Assembly: GCF_007744675.1 (NCBI RefSeq)
Contig: NZ_CP036269.1
Location: 5,683,546-5,747,545 of the forward strand
Reading direction: 5' to 3'
Origin: Gimesia alba
Lineage (GTDB): Bacteria; Planctomycetota; Planctomycetia; Planctomycetales; Planctomycetaceae
Length of the DNA stretch: 64,000 bases
Shown here: one piece after another, positions 9,235-20,531 of the stretch
Numbering within the stretch: the stretch's first letter is position 1
Layout: each line of letters begins with the position of its first letter
Translations under genes and position numbers: made by a program
Notes under the pieces: model-generated
Told to the model about the DNA's origin: nothing
Database searches by the model: none
The model's input: only the letters and a program-made list of their open reading frames with translations

Positions 9235-9437
9235 GTTTTAAACTCAAATAAATAGCGATTTTTATGTACGGATTGAACTGGAGGGAAGAGTTAATATTCC
9301 AGGAACCGAGCGCGGCAGATTCAGGAGAGTACTTGACTACAATATGATTGAATTATAAGGATTTGAGTATCAAAAACCAGACCGATTTATCTGTTTGAAT
9401 TCTCACAGCAACCAGGAAAGAGAAACCTCTATTCAGG

Positions 9438-12425
9438 TTATTTCAATGATTCAAGATAGGCCAGCAGATGGGCTGCCTGTTCTGCAGTCAGATCGCGGAA
9501 TAACTGTTCCGGCATAATCGATTTTTTCTGCACCACCATACTTTCAATCTCATTCTGGGGAATCTGCAGTAATTCATTTTTACTGTCTCTTATTGTAATG
9601 CCGCCGTCCTCTTTCTTGACCAGCAGGCCGGTATACACCTTACCGGACTGAGTCTCTATGACATGAGTGTAGTATTTCTCATCAATTTTCTTTGATGGTT
9701 GAATGATGTTTTCCAGCAGTTCAGCGCGTGAAAGTTTTTTCCCGATCTGAGTCAGATCAGGCCCCAGTTCTTTTCCATACTGATGCACGCGATGACAATT
9801 ACGACACTGCAGTCCTGCCATCTCAAAAAACAGTTTTTTCCCTTCGCGCGCATCTCCCTGAATCGATAATAGCGTTCCCTCGTCAATCTTTAGCCCCAGG
9901 CGTTTGACTCGTTGGTCCTCCGGTATAAACCGTTCAAATAAATCACTGACGAGCGGACTCTGATCTTGTGTCCCCAATTGAATAATCTGATCTTTCATCT
10001 GCTCAGACATCGGCCTTTGATCAAGGGCATCCAGTAACAGCAACGCTCCACTGGTCGTTCCCAGAATCCCCTGAATTTTTTGGCTGACAAATTCCTGATC
10101 TTCAATCTGAACGGAATCAGCTAACAGATTTCTCTGATAGTTCCGCAATCGCAGAACGGTAAAACTACTATCATCCGAACTCGTCTGCATGCGTTCTATC
10201 CATTCCCGAATCAGCTGTGTCGCCTTGACATCGACCATAGACGAACCGGAATAAGGCATCCGCCCTTTACCAAGTTTGCTTATCCGATAGAGCAACACCG
10301 AACGAAACGGATCACCGGGTGAAATAATCCGGGCCTCTGTAATGCCAAACGTGCCCTGCGTCGGCTTCACACCGACCGCTTTCATTCCGGCCCGATCGAA
10401 TGAGGCACCTAGTTCGATCGTCGAACCCCCACCACCATTATTCCGATGACAGTGTCGGCAGTTAGCGTGCAGATAAGATCGAGCCCGTAGTTTCACATCG
10501 ACGGACGCATTGTGAGGATTGGCCAGAGTAAGCGTTTTTGATGCTTTGGCTTCGTTCCAGACAGACTCGGGCAGGACTTTAATATGCGCCAGAGCACGAA
10601 TTTGATTATCAACCATGTCGCCATACTTCTGATTACGATTGAGTTGTGCTGCTTCAAAGGACAGCACAGAAAGATGATTTTGAAAAGGCGTATGACAAAC
10701 AGCACACTCCGCTCGACTGGGAATATGCCAATCAGAACTGACTTTCTCCTGCGGATTGACCTGAGAGCTGATTTCCAACTTGAGATTGTCGCCTTCCCTG
10801 GAAACCAGTTCGGCGTCGGTCTGCTCTTCATTCCAGCGATAAGAGTAGCCCAACCAGCGGGCACCGTTGAAATGCAACAGTTGTGTTTCGAGCCGGCGCG
10901 TTGATTGAGGATTTCCGCGTTCCGTCTCCAGCGAAATTGTTTTCATCAGGACACTGTCTTTGGGAAATTTCCATTCCTGCTTTTTCACAACTTCAACACT
11001 CGAATCACCGGGCAAAGCAACAAACCGTTCCGCGGTTGCATAATCCGCCCAGGCGGGTGCGTTGATAGAATACGGAATCACACCGGGCGCAACCTGATGC
11101 GTCTTAGTTGACTCGAACAGTCCAGTCTGACTCAACAAAGTCGGAAATTTCGGATTGTGATCCGATTCTTTAATCGGTACGAGACGATGAAAAGCGCCCC
11201 CTTCGATATCAACAATATAAACCTCTCCTGTATCATCCAAAGCAAACGCGGTCACCTTGAGTGTCGAGTTCGCCAGTTCCTGATGCCAGTTGACCCGTTT
11301 GTCGGCATAGCGTAATCCCCAGAGTTTGCCCGTTGAATAATCGCCGTAAATGTAGGTGTCTTTCAATTCTTTCAAACGGGGATTCTGATAAAAGTAGCCC
11401 CCGGTAATCGAGCGAGCTTCTCGATGCGAATGCTCGATCGTCGGCGGGAGAATCGGCGTCGGTCCCGGCTTCAACTCTGGTTTCACCGGCTGTCGCCCTT
11501 CACGAATACTCCAGCCATAATTCCCGCCCTTCTCGACGCGAAATACCAGCTCCCACAATTCCCAGCCCACATCGCCGACCCACAAATCGCCATTCTCAGG
11601 ATGAAAGCACATTTTCCAGGGATTGCGAAAACCAAACGCCCAGATCTCAGGCCGCGCACCCGGTTGATTCACAAACGGATTGTCCGAAGGAATCGAATAA
11701 GGCAACTCTTTACCGGGATGGTCGACGTCAATCCGCAAAACACAGGATAAAAGATTGCTCACATCCTGACCGGCATTATGAATATCAGGAGGCGAAGCCG
11801 GCCCTCCGTCGCCGGTTGAAATATAGAGATAACCATCAGGACCAAATCGCAGGCAACCACCATTATGACCGCCGGACAACCATTCAATCAGAATCTCTTC
11901 TGAATCAGGATCACAGCGGGGCGGATTCGTATCCATAACTTTAAATCGGGAAACCCGTGTGCCGGCAGGTAAACCGGGCTTTAAGACATAACAGATATAA
12001 ACAAACGGTTGCTTCTCAAACTGGGGATGAAACGTGATGCCATAAATCTCGTTCAGATCCTTGACCCGCTCTTTGAGATCGAAGAACAGATCTGTCTGCG
12101 AGACGCTTTGATCTTCGTACGGAAAAGAAAAGATCTTCCCTTTTCGCTCGGCAACAAAAAAACGTTTTTGTCCCGGAGCAGTGGCAATCGCCAGCGGCTG
12201 ATTGAATTTGAGATTCGGAAACGCCCGCTCGGTTTCATAGGGTAGAGCAGGATCAGGCGTCCCCTTGATCTTCGACGTCGTCCACGGAACTCGTTTGGCG
12301 ATGCCTGAACCAGAGTCTGACGGTTCTTGTGCCTGCAAATGAGCGATAGGCAGCATCAGCAGAATCACGATGAAGGGGAATAGAAACCATGATCGAAAAC
12401 GCGGTAAATTCTCGGCGGCGATCAT
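9438..12425 (-). CDS. Secreted propeller / multi-cytochrome c protein (glucose-sorbosone dehydrogenase-like plus planctomycete heme domain)
   Basis: A 995-residue exported protein. The signal peptide (WFLFPFIVILLMLPIAHLQA) supports the ATG at 12423-12425, preceded by GAGAGG; a longer frame reaching 12647 would overlap priA. Domain order: a soluble glucose/sorbosone dehydrogenase-like beta-propeller (about 40-410, with SGGHNGGCLRFGPDGYLY and WAFGFRNPWKM), a middle region with two CxxCH heme sites (CAVCH, CRHCH) resembling the SO_2930/HNE_0200 type, and a C-terminal Pirellula/Verrucomicrobium-type heme domain (CRNCH, then GKELGPDLTQIGKKLSRAEL). Such proteins are inferred to oxidise sugars or alcohols in the periplasm and pass electrons to their own hemes; the substrate is unknown. 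It stands alone downstream of priA. Confidence 0.88.
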   Translation of the reverse strand: MIAAENLPRFRSWFLFPFIVILLMLPIAHLQAQEPSDSGSGIAKRVPWTTSKIKGTPDPALPYETERAFPNLKFNQPLAIATAPGQKRFFVAERKGKIFSFPYEDQSVSQTDLFFDLKERVKDLNEIYGITFHPQFEKQPFVYICYVLKPGLPAGTRVSRFKVMDTNPPRCDPDSEEILIEWLSGGHNGGCLRFGPDGYLYISTGDGGPASPPDIHNAGQDVSNLLSCVLRIDVDHPGKELPYSIPSDNPFVNQPGARPEIWAFGFRNPWKMCFHPENGDLWVGDVGWELWELVFRVEKGGNYGWSIREGRQPVKPELKPGPTPILPPTIEHSHREARSITGGYFYQNPRLKELKDTYIYGDYSTGKLWGLRYADKRVNWHQELANSTLKVTAFALDDTGEVYIVDIEGGAFHRLVPIKESDHNPKFPTLLSQTGLFESTKTHQVAPGVIPYSINAPAWADYATAERFVALPGDSSVEVVKKQEWKFPKDSVLMKTISLETERGNPQSTRRLETQLLHFNGARWLGYSYRWNEEQTDAELVSREGDNLKLEISSQVNPQEKVSSDWHIPSRAECAVCHTPFQNHLSVLSFEAAQLNRNQKYGDMVDNQIRALAHIKVLPESVWNEAKASKTLTLANPHNASVDVKLRARSYLHANCRHCHRNNGGGGSTIELGASFDRAGMKAVGVKPTQGTFGITEARIISPGDPFRSVLLYRISKLGKGRMPYSGSSMVDVKATQLIREWIERMQTSSDDSSFTVLRLRNYQRNLLADSVQIEDQEFVSQKIQGILGTTSGALLLLDALDQRPMSEQMKDQIIQLGTQDQSPLVSDLFERFIPEDQRVKRLGLKIDEGTLLSIQGDAREGKKLFFEMAGLQCRNCHRVHQYGKELGPDLTQIGKKLSRAELLENIIQPSKKIDEKYYTHVIETQSGKVYTGLLVKKEDGGITIRDSKNELLQIPQNEIESMVVQKKSIMPEQLFRDLTAEQAAHLLAYLESLK

Positions 12426-12594
12426 GGGGAAATTTCCTCTCAGGGGATAAAGTAAGCTCATACCGACGCACTCTGCTAATAACGTGAAACAATCAGGACA
12501 GGCAATCATACTATTCAAACCTGTCTTTTCACCGATTGCAATCGCGAAACGAGGATCCCCTACCGCGAATCGCGAACTCGTAGCGGTCGAGAGG

Positions 12595-14928
12595 TTATCG
12601 CATGTTAACCGGATCGACGTCGATGATATATTCGATCCCTTTTTCACGAGGTAGCTTGCCGTCCACTTCGCGCCAGAGTTGCAGGATCTCCTCTACATTG
12701 ACAGCCGCCAACTGAAAGTGATACCGGAAATACTTCTTGAGCCGAATAATCGGAGCCGGGGCCGGCCCCAGAATTTGCACACTCAATTTCTTCTCTTCCG
12801 CCGCGTCACTCAGAATTTGAGAGAGTTGTCGGGCAAACTCCTGCACATGCTCTTCCTGGGGTCCCCGGAGAATCACCCGGGCATAATGTGCATAGGGAGG
12901 TGCCAGCATCTCTTTGCGATGTCCCATTTCATATTTGGCAAAGCCCAGAAAATCATGCTCCGCCGCCTTGAGAATTGCCGGTTCGGAGGGAGAAGCTGTC
13001 TGCACAAACACACGGCCTCCCTGCATTCCCCGGCCTGTGCGGCCTGCAACCTGAGCGATTAACTGAAACGTTCGTTCTGAGGCAAATAAATCGGGTTGAT
13101 GCAGCATTGTGTCGGCATCGACCACACCCACCAGCGTGACATTCGGAAAGTCCAACCCTTTCGCAATCATCTGCGTTCCCAGCAGAATATCCACTTCCCC
13201 CGAGGCGAACGCATTCAACACACGCGCGTGGCTGCCGGCGCCCCGCATGGTATCGCTGTCCATTCGCTGGCATTTATACCCAGGGAACTTGGCCTTGACC
13301 TCTTCTTCCAGCCGTTGGGTCCCCGTTCCGACAAACCGCAGTCCCGGTGCACCACAGCCGGGACAGTGGGTTGGAGGCTTGGCTGAAAAATCACAGCTAT
13401 GACAGACCGCCAGATTTTTATCTCGATGCCAGGTCAAAGAAATTTCACAATGCGGACACTTGACGGAGTTCCCGCATCCCTTACACCACAGTGCAGGCGA
13501 ATAACCACGGAGATTCAAAAACAGAATCACCTGCCCGCCTGCCCCCAGTGCATGCTGCATGCCTGTAAACAGGACTCGTCCGATCGAATCGTTTCGTCGA
13601 ATCTGCACGTCATTGCGAACATCAATAATATTCACGTTCGGCATCGGCAGATCATTCACTCGCTTCGCCATCGAAATCAGGGTATCTTTTTTCTCGATCA
13701 CCCGCAGCCAGGAATTTAGCGTCGGCGTTGCCGAGCCCAGAATCAAAGGCACGCTCTCCAGTTCTGATCTTTGGCGAGCGACTTCCCGCGCATGATAGCG
13801 GGGGGCCGTCTCCTGTTTGAATGACGTTTCATGCTCTTCATCAATAATGATCAATCCCAGATGCGGCGCCGGTGCAAACACGGCACTCCGCGCCCCGACA
13901 ATCACCTGGACCTTACCGGCGGCAATATTCTGCCAGTGATAATGCCGATCGCTGTCACTCAAATGACTGTGCAAAACCGCTACGGAATCAAAGCGGGATC
14001 GAAACCGCTGAATCGCCTGAGGCGTCAAACTGATTTCCGGCACCAGCACAATCGCCTGTTGTCCATAACTGACGACTTCGCGAATCGCCTGAATATAAAC
14101 CTCGGTTTTCCCACTCCCTGTCACGCCATGCAACACGAACGTTTCGCTCCGCTGTCCACGAATCGCCGCCAGAATCTGATCCAGTGCCCGACACTGATCT
14201 GGATTGAGTTGCAAATCATCCTGTTTTTTAATGTGAGCATGGACGACATCATCATCATTCTCAAAATGCTGCATCCGTTTTTGATGACTGCGAATCAGTG
14301 ATTTCTTTTTGAGTGATTGAACCGGCCCCGAACCACAATTCGCCGCCTGTGTCAGCGCTTCTAACGTCAGCGGTTTTTCGGCCAATTTTAACGCATCAAA
14401 CACGGCCCTCTGTTTTGCGGGAAGTTTTTCAATCAACGCGGCACTTTCATCTCCGGCCAGATGCGAAGGCGCAGCCAGTTCAAACACCGTCACCATCCGG
14501 GTGCCTGCCTGATTCTTCACTCCAGCAGGAACAACACATTCCAGAACCTGCCCCCAACTGCATAAGTAACGATCTGCAATCCAGCGCGTCAGCTTTAGCA
14601 TTTTGGCATCGAACAAAGGGCGACTGTCCAGAATCGTTTCGACCGTTTTTAATCGAATGCTCGGCTGATTTTCATCGGCAGGCCCAACTCCCACGCAATA
14701 CCCCGGGATCAACTGATTTCCGCGACCAAAGGGAACCTGCACCCGGTGTCCTGCGCGAAGCAGCGCACGCATACTTTCAGGAACCAGATAATGAAATACT
14801 CGGTCCACGGGCCGATTCAACACGATTTGTGCCAGATAGAGATCCTGCGCGGACTCCCGTTCCCAGGGCATGGGGTTTTCCGGAAGTTCCTCTTCTTCAA
14901 ATAGGCTCTGTTGCTTCGGTTTACTCAT
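12595..14928 (-). CDS. priA: Primosomal protein N' (replication restart helicase PriA)
   Basis: A 777-residue superfamily 2 helicase. The N-terminal 3'-DNA-binding domain begins with LAQIVLNRPVDRVFHYLVPE. The helicase motifs are present: Walker A HGVTGSGKTEVY, DEEH as IIIDEEHETSFKQ, GSATPTLNS and QMIAKGLDFPNV. The zinc-binding Cys set between the helicase lobes is complete (CKGCGNSVKCPHC, CHSCDF, CPGCGAPG). PriA reloads the replisome at stalled forks. Length is usual for the family. It is transcribed divergently from nadD. Confidence 0.97.
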   Translation of the reverse strand: MSKPKQQSLFEEEELPENPMPWERESAQDLYLAQIVLNRPVDRVFHYLVPESMRALLRAGHRVQVPFGRGNQLIPGYCVGVGPADENQPSIRLKTVETILDSRPLFDAKMLKLTRWIADRYLCSWGQVLECVVPAGVKNQAGTRMVTVFELAAPSHLAGDESAALIEKLPAKQRAVFDALKLAEKPLTLEALTQAANCGSGPVQSLKKKSLIRSHQKRMQHFENDDDVVHAHIKKQDDLQLNPDQCRALDQILAAIRGQRSETFVLHGVTGSGKTEVYIQAIREVVSYGQQAIVLVPEISLTPQAIQRFRSRFDSVAVLHSHLSDSDRHYHWQNIAAGKVQVIVGARSAVFAPAPHLGLIIIDEEHETSFKQETAPRYHAREVARQRSELESVPLILGSATPTLNSWLRVIEKKDTLISMAKRVNDLPMPNVNIIDVRNDVQIRRNDSIGRVLFTGMQHALGAGGQVILFLNLRGYSPALWCKGCGNSVKCPHCEISLTWHRDKNLAVCHSCDFSAKPPTHCPGCGAPGLRFVGTGTQRLEEEVKAKFPGYKCQRMDSDTMRGAGSHARVLNAFASGEVDILLGTQMIAKGLDFPNVTLVGVVDADTMLHQPDLFASERTFQLIAQVAGRTGRGMQGGRVFVQTASPSEPAILKAAEHDFLGFAKYEMGHRKEMLAPPYAHYARVILRGPQEEHVQEFARQLSQILSDAAEEKKLSVQILGPAPAPIIRLKKYFRYHFQLAAVNVEEILQLWREVDGKLPREKGIEYIIDVDPVNMR

Positions 14929-15101
14929 ATCGTCTGCAGGATATACTAGGGAAAATGGTTATCTCGCTTTGTAACTCTTTGGAGTGATGAACTCAACAAT
15001 CAAACTCGACTATCGAGAATTCGATAAAAAAGATTCATGCCACCCTGATCGATTTTCTTGATAGAAGAATCCGCAGGGACTTTGATAGAAATGATTTACT
15101 G

Positions 15102-15704
15102 ATGCGTATTGGAATTTTTGGCGGTACGTTTGACCCTGTGCACTATGCGCATCTCCTGCTCGCTGAACAAAGCCGCGAGCAAGCAAACCTGGACGAAGTC
15201 TGGTTAATCCCAGCAGGAAGTCCGCCTCACAAGGAGAGCACCGGCATCTCTTCCGGAAAGCAAAGACGGGAAATGCTCGATTTCGCCATCGCAGGGAACC
15301 CTGCGTTTGTGATCAAAGATCTCGAACTGCACCGCGAAGGCCCCAGCTATACAGTGGAAACACTGCGTCAATTGAAAGAAACCCACCCTGATGACGAATT
15401 CTTTCTAATCGTCGGGGCAGACTCCGTACGCGATCTGCATACCTGGCGTGAACCCGAGGCGATTTTGGAACTCGCCAAACTGATTGGCGTCAATCGCCCC
15501 AACATTAGTCTACCAGATCTAACCGAGCTCACTCAAAAATTCGGCGACGACGTAATCGCCAAAATCCTCTGGGTCACGATACCCGGAATCGACATTTCCT
15601 CGACTGATATCAGAAAACGGGTTCGCGAAAATAAAAGTGTCCGGTATATGACCCCCCGTGCTGTCGAAGTTTATATCCACAATAACAGGCTGTATTTAGA
15701 GTAA
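15102..15704 (+). CDS. nadD: Nicotinate-nucleotide adenylyltransferase
   Basis: A 200-residue cytoplasmic nucleotidyltransferase. It has the N-terminal GIFGGTFDPVHYAHLLLAEQ motif (HxGH-type site), a PPHK motif in the loop SPPHKES, the LIVGADS segment, and the C-terminal ISSTDIRKRV motif that binds ATP phosphates. NadD adenylates nicotinate mononucleotide to form deamido-NAD. Length is typical. The 170-bp gap to priA holds the divergent promoters; within it TATCGA-GAAT-TCGATA (15011-15026) forms a small inverted repeat of unknown meaning. Confidence 0.95.
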   Translation: MRIGIFGGTFDPVHYAHLLLAEQSREQANLDEVWLIPAGSPPHKESTGISSGKQRREMLDFAIAGNPAFVIKDLELHREGPSYTVETLRQLKETHPDDEFFLIVGADSVRDLHTWREPEAILELAKLIGVNRPNISLPDLTELTQKFGDDVIAKILWVTIPGIDISSTDIRKRVRENKSVRYMTPRAVEVYIHNNRLYLE

Positions 15705-16029
15705 GATTTCCCTAAATTAAGATTTCAACGACTCTTAAGACCGCCCAACATCTCATAAAATCAGTGCAGACTACTGGAAATTCCCGTCCGTTTCGATCAG
15801 AATTAAAGAGTAAAGACACGCTTCGTTGATTTCGAACGACGCTGACTGTGCTTCTCAGGTGTTAAATGGAGACAGAATGGGAATGGAGAACCGGCGTTTG
15901 ATAATGCGCGCACCAGCAAAAACCTACCTAAAAATCTCGCCAGAAAAAACAAACGACTTCGATCCGCTTTTATAAGCTGGAACACGGGTTAAGAATAAAA
16001 CCTATCAGCGTTGATCATCGCTCAGCCTG
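15705..16029. other. Gene-free spacer after nadD
   Basis: About 325 bp without a credible gene. I see no strong terminator, no repeat shared with other spacers and no RNA gene. A short minus-strand ORF here has no coding character. The spacer must hold the promoter of the five-gene run that begins at 16030, but no convincing -35/-10 pair stands out. Confidence 0.5.
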
Positions 16030-17268
16030 ATGAACATGATAGACATCGCAAGGAAAATAATCGTTGTCATGGATTCGAAATCTTCAACCAAAGCGAATAC
16101 CGATCAGGAAGAACAAACTTCACTTTCTGCCTTTGATTACGCGCCCCGCACACGAATCGTTTTCGGAGCAGGCACCTTAGACCGCTTGGGAGAACTTGCC
16201 GCGGAACTGGGAGCAAAGCATGTTTTCTTAGTCACCGACAAAGGTCTCGCGGCCGCCGGTCATGAAGCCCGAGCTGTCACGGCTCTGGAAAACGCAGGCA
16301 TCCAGATCACGATCTTTGATGACGTCCACGCCAACCCGACGACCGAAGATGTCGACCGGGGACTGCAAGTCGCACGCAACCATCCCATCGATCTTATCGT
16401 CGGCCTCGGTGGCGGTAGCAGTATGGACTGTGCCAAGGGAATCAATTTCCTGCTCACCAATGGCGGAAAAATGGAAGACTACTGGGGCGTCGGCAAAGCA
16501 ACCAAACCCATGCTCCCGCTGATCGCCGTCCCAACGACTGCAGGCACTGGTAGCGAAGCACAATCCTTCGCCGTCATCGCGCATCCGGAGACTCATATGA
16601 AGATGGCCTGTGGCGATAAAAAAGCCGCTTGCCGCATCGCCATCCTCGATCCCGAACTCACACTGACGATGCCCCGCTCGGTCACTCAAGTCACAGGCAT
16701 CGACGCCTTGAGTCATGCCCTTGAAACCTTCGTCACTAAACCGCGCAACGAAATTTCGCAACTCTTCAGCCGCCGGGCCTGGACACTGCTGGCAAACAGC
16801 TTTCCCAAAGTTCTGGATACTCCCGACGATCTGATCGCGCGTGGAAATATGCAACTGGGCGCACACTTCGCTGGTGCCGCCATCGAAAACTCGATGCTCG
16901 GTGCCACCCACGCCCTGGCCAACCCGCTGTCGGCGCATTTCAACCTCACGCACGGCGTTGCCGTTGGCATCATGCTGCCGCATGTCATTCGCTTTAACGC
17001 GGAACTGGTCGGTGATCATTATTCCCTTCTGGCATCTGATATTGGTTTGTGTGAACCGAAAGACCCTGCCGGCGCAGGCTTACTCGCCGAACACATTCAA
17101 TCATTAATCGCAATGGCGGGTGCCCCCACATCACTTTCCCAATGCGAAGTCGATCTCAGTCTGGTCGAGCAACTGGCAGAAGAAGCTTCTCGGCAATGGA
17201 CGGGCAACTTTAACCCTCGTCCCGTTGATCAATCCTCTTTAAGGGAATTGTACGAATGCGCGTATTAA
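16030..17268 (+). CDS. Iron-containing alcohol dehydrogenase
   Basis: A 412-residue group III (iron-type) alcohol dehydrogenase. NAD-binding features include [11 protein letters not shown] and the [16 protein letters not shown] motif. Metal-ligand positions are seen in [25 protein letters not shown] and NLTHGVAVG. The ATG at 30 nt into this region (16030) lacks a ribosome-binding site; an in-frame ATG at 16069 would give a 399-residue protein and is an equally good start. Its stop codon overlaps the start of the next gene by 13 bp, so the two are translationally linked. It could oxidise an alcohol or reduce an aldehyde in the pathway suggested for this run, but the substrate cannot be read from sequence. 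Confidence 0.9.
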   Translation: MNMIDIARKIIVVMDSKSSTKANTDQEEQTSLSAFDYAPRTRIVFGAGTLDRLGELAAELGAKHVFLVTDKGLAAAGHEARAVTALENAGIQITIFDDVHANPTTEDVDRGLQVARNHPIDLIVGLGGGSSMDCAKGINFLLTNGGKMEDYWGVGKATKPMLPLIAVPTTAGTGSEAQSFAVIAHPETHMKMACGDKKAACRIAILDPELTLTMPRSVTQVTGIDALSHALETFVTKPRNEISQLFSRRAWTLLANSFPKVLDTPDDLIARGNMQLGAHFAGAAIENSMLGATHALANPLSAHFNLTHGVAVGIMLPHVIRFNAELVGDHYSLLASDIGLCEPKDPAGAGLLAEHIQSLIAMAGAPTSLSQCEVDLSLVEQLAEEASRQWTGNFNPRPVDQSSLRELYECAY

Positions 17269-18479
17269 AACATAGAGAATTTACTCAAAGTTACCTGTCT
17301 TTGTTTTCAGTTCTGCTGGCAGGTGTCTGTTTTTTGAATGCCCTCTCCGCCGCTGAAAAACCGGACGAACAATCGACGCCCACTCTTTCCAGTCCTCAAA
17401 GCACCAAACAGAACTGGCCTTCTTTCCGAAACGGCAATCTGCAACAAGGTGTCGCAAAATCGACGCTACCCGATGAACTCGAACTCCTCTGGGAATATCC
17501 CTCGTCGGACGGAATCGCATCTACTGCTGCAATTGTCGGCGACCGCGTTTATATGGCAGGCTTAAACGGCTATGTCGAATGCCTCGATTTAAAAACCGGC
17601 AGATCGGTCTGGAAGTACCGTTCGATCGAGAATCCCGATCCCAAAGAATTCGCTCCCGGCTTCAAATCGTCGCCACTGGTGACTGAAAAAGGCGTCTACC
17701 TCGGCGATGAAGATGGCATCTTCCACGCCATCGACCGCAAGACGGGGAAAAAACTCTGGACCTTTCAAACCGACGCCGAAATCATCAGCAGCGCCAATGT
17801 CGTCAACGGAAAGCTGCTGTTTGGCGGCTACGATAATAACCTCTACTGTCTCAATGAAGCCGACGGTGCTCTGGTCTGGAAGTTCATGACCGACGGCTAT
17901 GTGAATTGCTCTCCTGCGATTGTGGATAATTTCACGTTCGTCACCGGCTGTGATGAACAGCTTCGCGTCATCGATATCAACACCGGCAAACAACACAGCC
18001 AGATGCCTCTGGAAACCTATTTGATTGCCTCACCAGCAGTCATGGGCGATAACCTGTATGTGGGAACCTACGCCAGTGAAATTATCTCGGTGAACTGGAA
18101 AAAACAAAAAGTGGAATGGCGGTATAAAGATCCCAAAAAGGAATTCCCTTACCACTCCTCCGCCGCTGTCACAGACGAATATGTCGTCGCCGGCGGTCGG
18201 GATAAACAGATTCATTGCGTCGAACGGAAATCCGGTAAAGGGGTCTGGAAATTTGGGACCCGCGGTCGGGTTGACAGCTCGCCCGTGATCATCGGGAATC
18301 GCGTGTTTGTCGGCTCTTCGGACGGCAACCTTTACGAGTTCGATTTGAAAACTGGTAAAACACTCTGGAAAAAGAATTTAGGAAAAGATATCACCGCATC
18401 GCCGGCAATTGGATCAGGACATCTGATCATTGGCACAGAATCCCGAAATGGTGCCTTGTATTGTTTCGGAAAGAAGTGA
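17256..18479 (+). CDS. Secreted PQQ-like beta-propeller repeat protein
   Basis: A 407-residue protein with an N-terminal signal peptide ([20 protein letters not shown]). It is followed by at least seven blades of the PQQ/BamB-like type, each with a pattern such as [25 protein letters not shown] and [18 protein letters not shown], then a Trp at the blade end. No PQQ-contacting or calcium-site residues of true quinoprotein dehydrogenases are obvious, so it may be structural or a binding protein in the periplasm. It overlaps the alcohol dehydrogenase gene by 13 bp (ATG at 17256) and precedes the radical SAM gene by 84 bp. Confidence 0.88.
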   Translation: MRVLKHREFTQSYLSLFSVLLAGVCFLNALSAAEKPDEQSTPTLSSPQSTKQNWPSFRNGNLQQGVAKSTLPDELELLWEYPSSDGIASTAAIVGDRVYMAGLNGYVECLDLKTGRSVWKYRSIENPDPKEFAPGFKSSPLVTEKGVYLGDEDGIFHAIDRKTGKKLWTFQTDAEIISSANVVNGKLLFGGYDNNLYCLNEADGALVWKFMTDGYVNCSPAIVDNFTFVTGCDEQLRVIDINTGKQHSQMPLETYLIASPAVMGDNLYVGTYASEIISVNWKKQKVEWRYKDPKKEFPYHSSAAVTDEYVVAGGRDKQIHCVERKSGKGVWKFGTRGRVDSSPVIIGNRVFVGSSDGNLYEFDLKTGKTLWKKNLGKDITASPAIGSGHLIIGTESRNGALYCFGKK

Positions 18480-18562
18480 CAATAAGAAGTAGCCCCCGAA
18501 TCGATACGATAAACATTCAGTCGCTTACTGAAACGACAAAACACGAACACGTTGAGAGAACT

Positions 18563-19873
<1,311 letters not shown>

Positions 19874-19940
19874 AATTTGAACCGTTGTTATCAATTGAAA
19901 CTCACCCCGATTCTCCCCTGATAAAAGAAGTCATTTTCAA

Positions 19941-20477
19941 GTGAACCCACAAGACGAACTCGATGCACTTGTCAAATTATTCCCGAGCGAACAACGATTG
20001 TTCGAACGGGCCGAACATGTTTCTTCCGCCTCTCTGCCTGATCCCTATAAAACGCTGCTGGCTCACAACCACCATATGACGGTCACCATGGAAAAGTACC
20101 ATCAATCGCCCGTGGATGTGACCGTGCTGGACCAGCGTCTCGATGAAAATGTTTACAGCAGAAAAATCCTGCTCTCCAAAACCGGCACCAAAGAAGTCGT
20201 CCAGTTCGGGATCGTACGATTTAATTTTGACTATGTGACTCAAGCCGTCAAGGACGAAATCCTCGCGGGCGAAATCCCACTCGGACGGGTGCTCATCAAT
20301 CATAATGTCTTGCGTCACGTCGATTTAGGTGCGGTATTACGAATCACCGCCGGCCCGGGACTGGCCAGTGTTATGGATATCCAGCCCGGCGAAATCACCT
20401 ACGGGCGACTGGCAACCATTTTCTGTAACCAACAACCGGCAATTGACCTCTTGGAAGTTTCCGCTCGACTGCTATAA
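19941..20477 (+). CDS. DUF98 / chorismate pyruvate-lyase-like protein
   Basis: A 178-residue cytoplasmic protein (GTG start). It matches the DUF98 family in several places: LLAHNHHMTVTMEKYH near residue 40, VYSRKILL, VVQFGIVRFNF, the segment IPLGRVLINHNVLRHV, and the C-terminal TYGRLATIFCN-QQPAIDLLEV, where the final Glu corresponds to the acidic residue of UbiC-type lyases. Characterised DUF98 members split chorismate into pyruvate and 4-hydroxybenzoate. That activity is inferred here from family and context. It is followed after 54 bp by a flavin-dependent-halogenase-like gene, a natural partner for a phenolic acid. Confidence 0.8.
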   Translation: MNPQDELDALVKLFPSEQRLFERAEHVSSASLPDPYKTLLAHNHHMTVTMEKYHQSPVDVTVLDQRLDENVYSRKILLSKTGTKEVVQFGIVRFNFDYVTQAVKDEILAGEIPLGRVLINHNVLRHVDLGAVLRITAGPGLASVMDIQPGEITYGRLATIFCNQQPAIDLLEVSARLL

Positions 20478-20531
20478 ATGCATAACTGCTGCCCCAAACC
20501 TGACTTTGACTCGTACGATTGAAGGTTTCCC

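Noticed and set aside
15011-15026. TATCGA-GAAT-TCGATA as a terminator
   Set aside because: It lies between two divergent starts, has only six weak pairs and no proper T-run in either gene's direction.
16228-17019. A 263-codon minus-strand frame over the alcohol dehydrogenase
   Set aside because: Antisense shadow of a clear enzyme gene; no start signal or domain.
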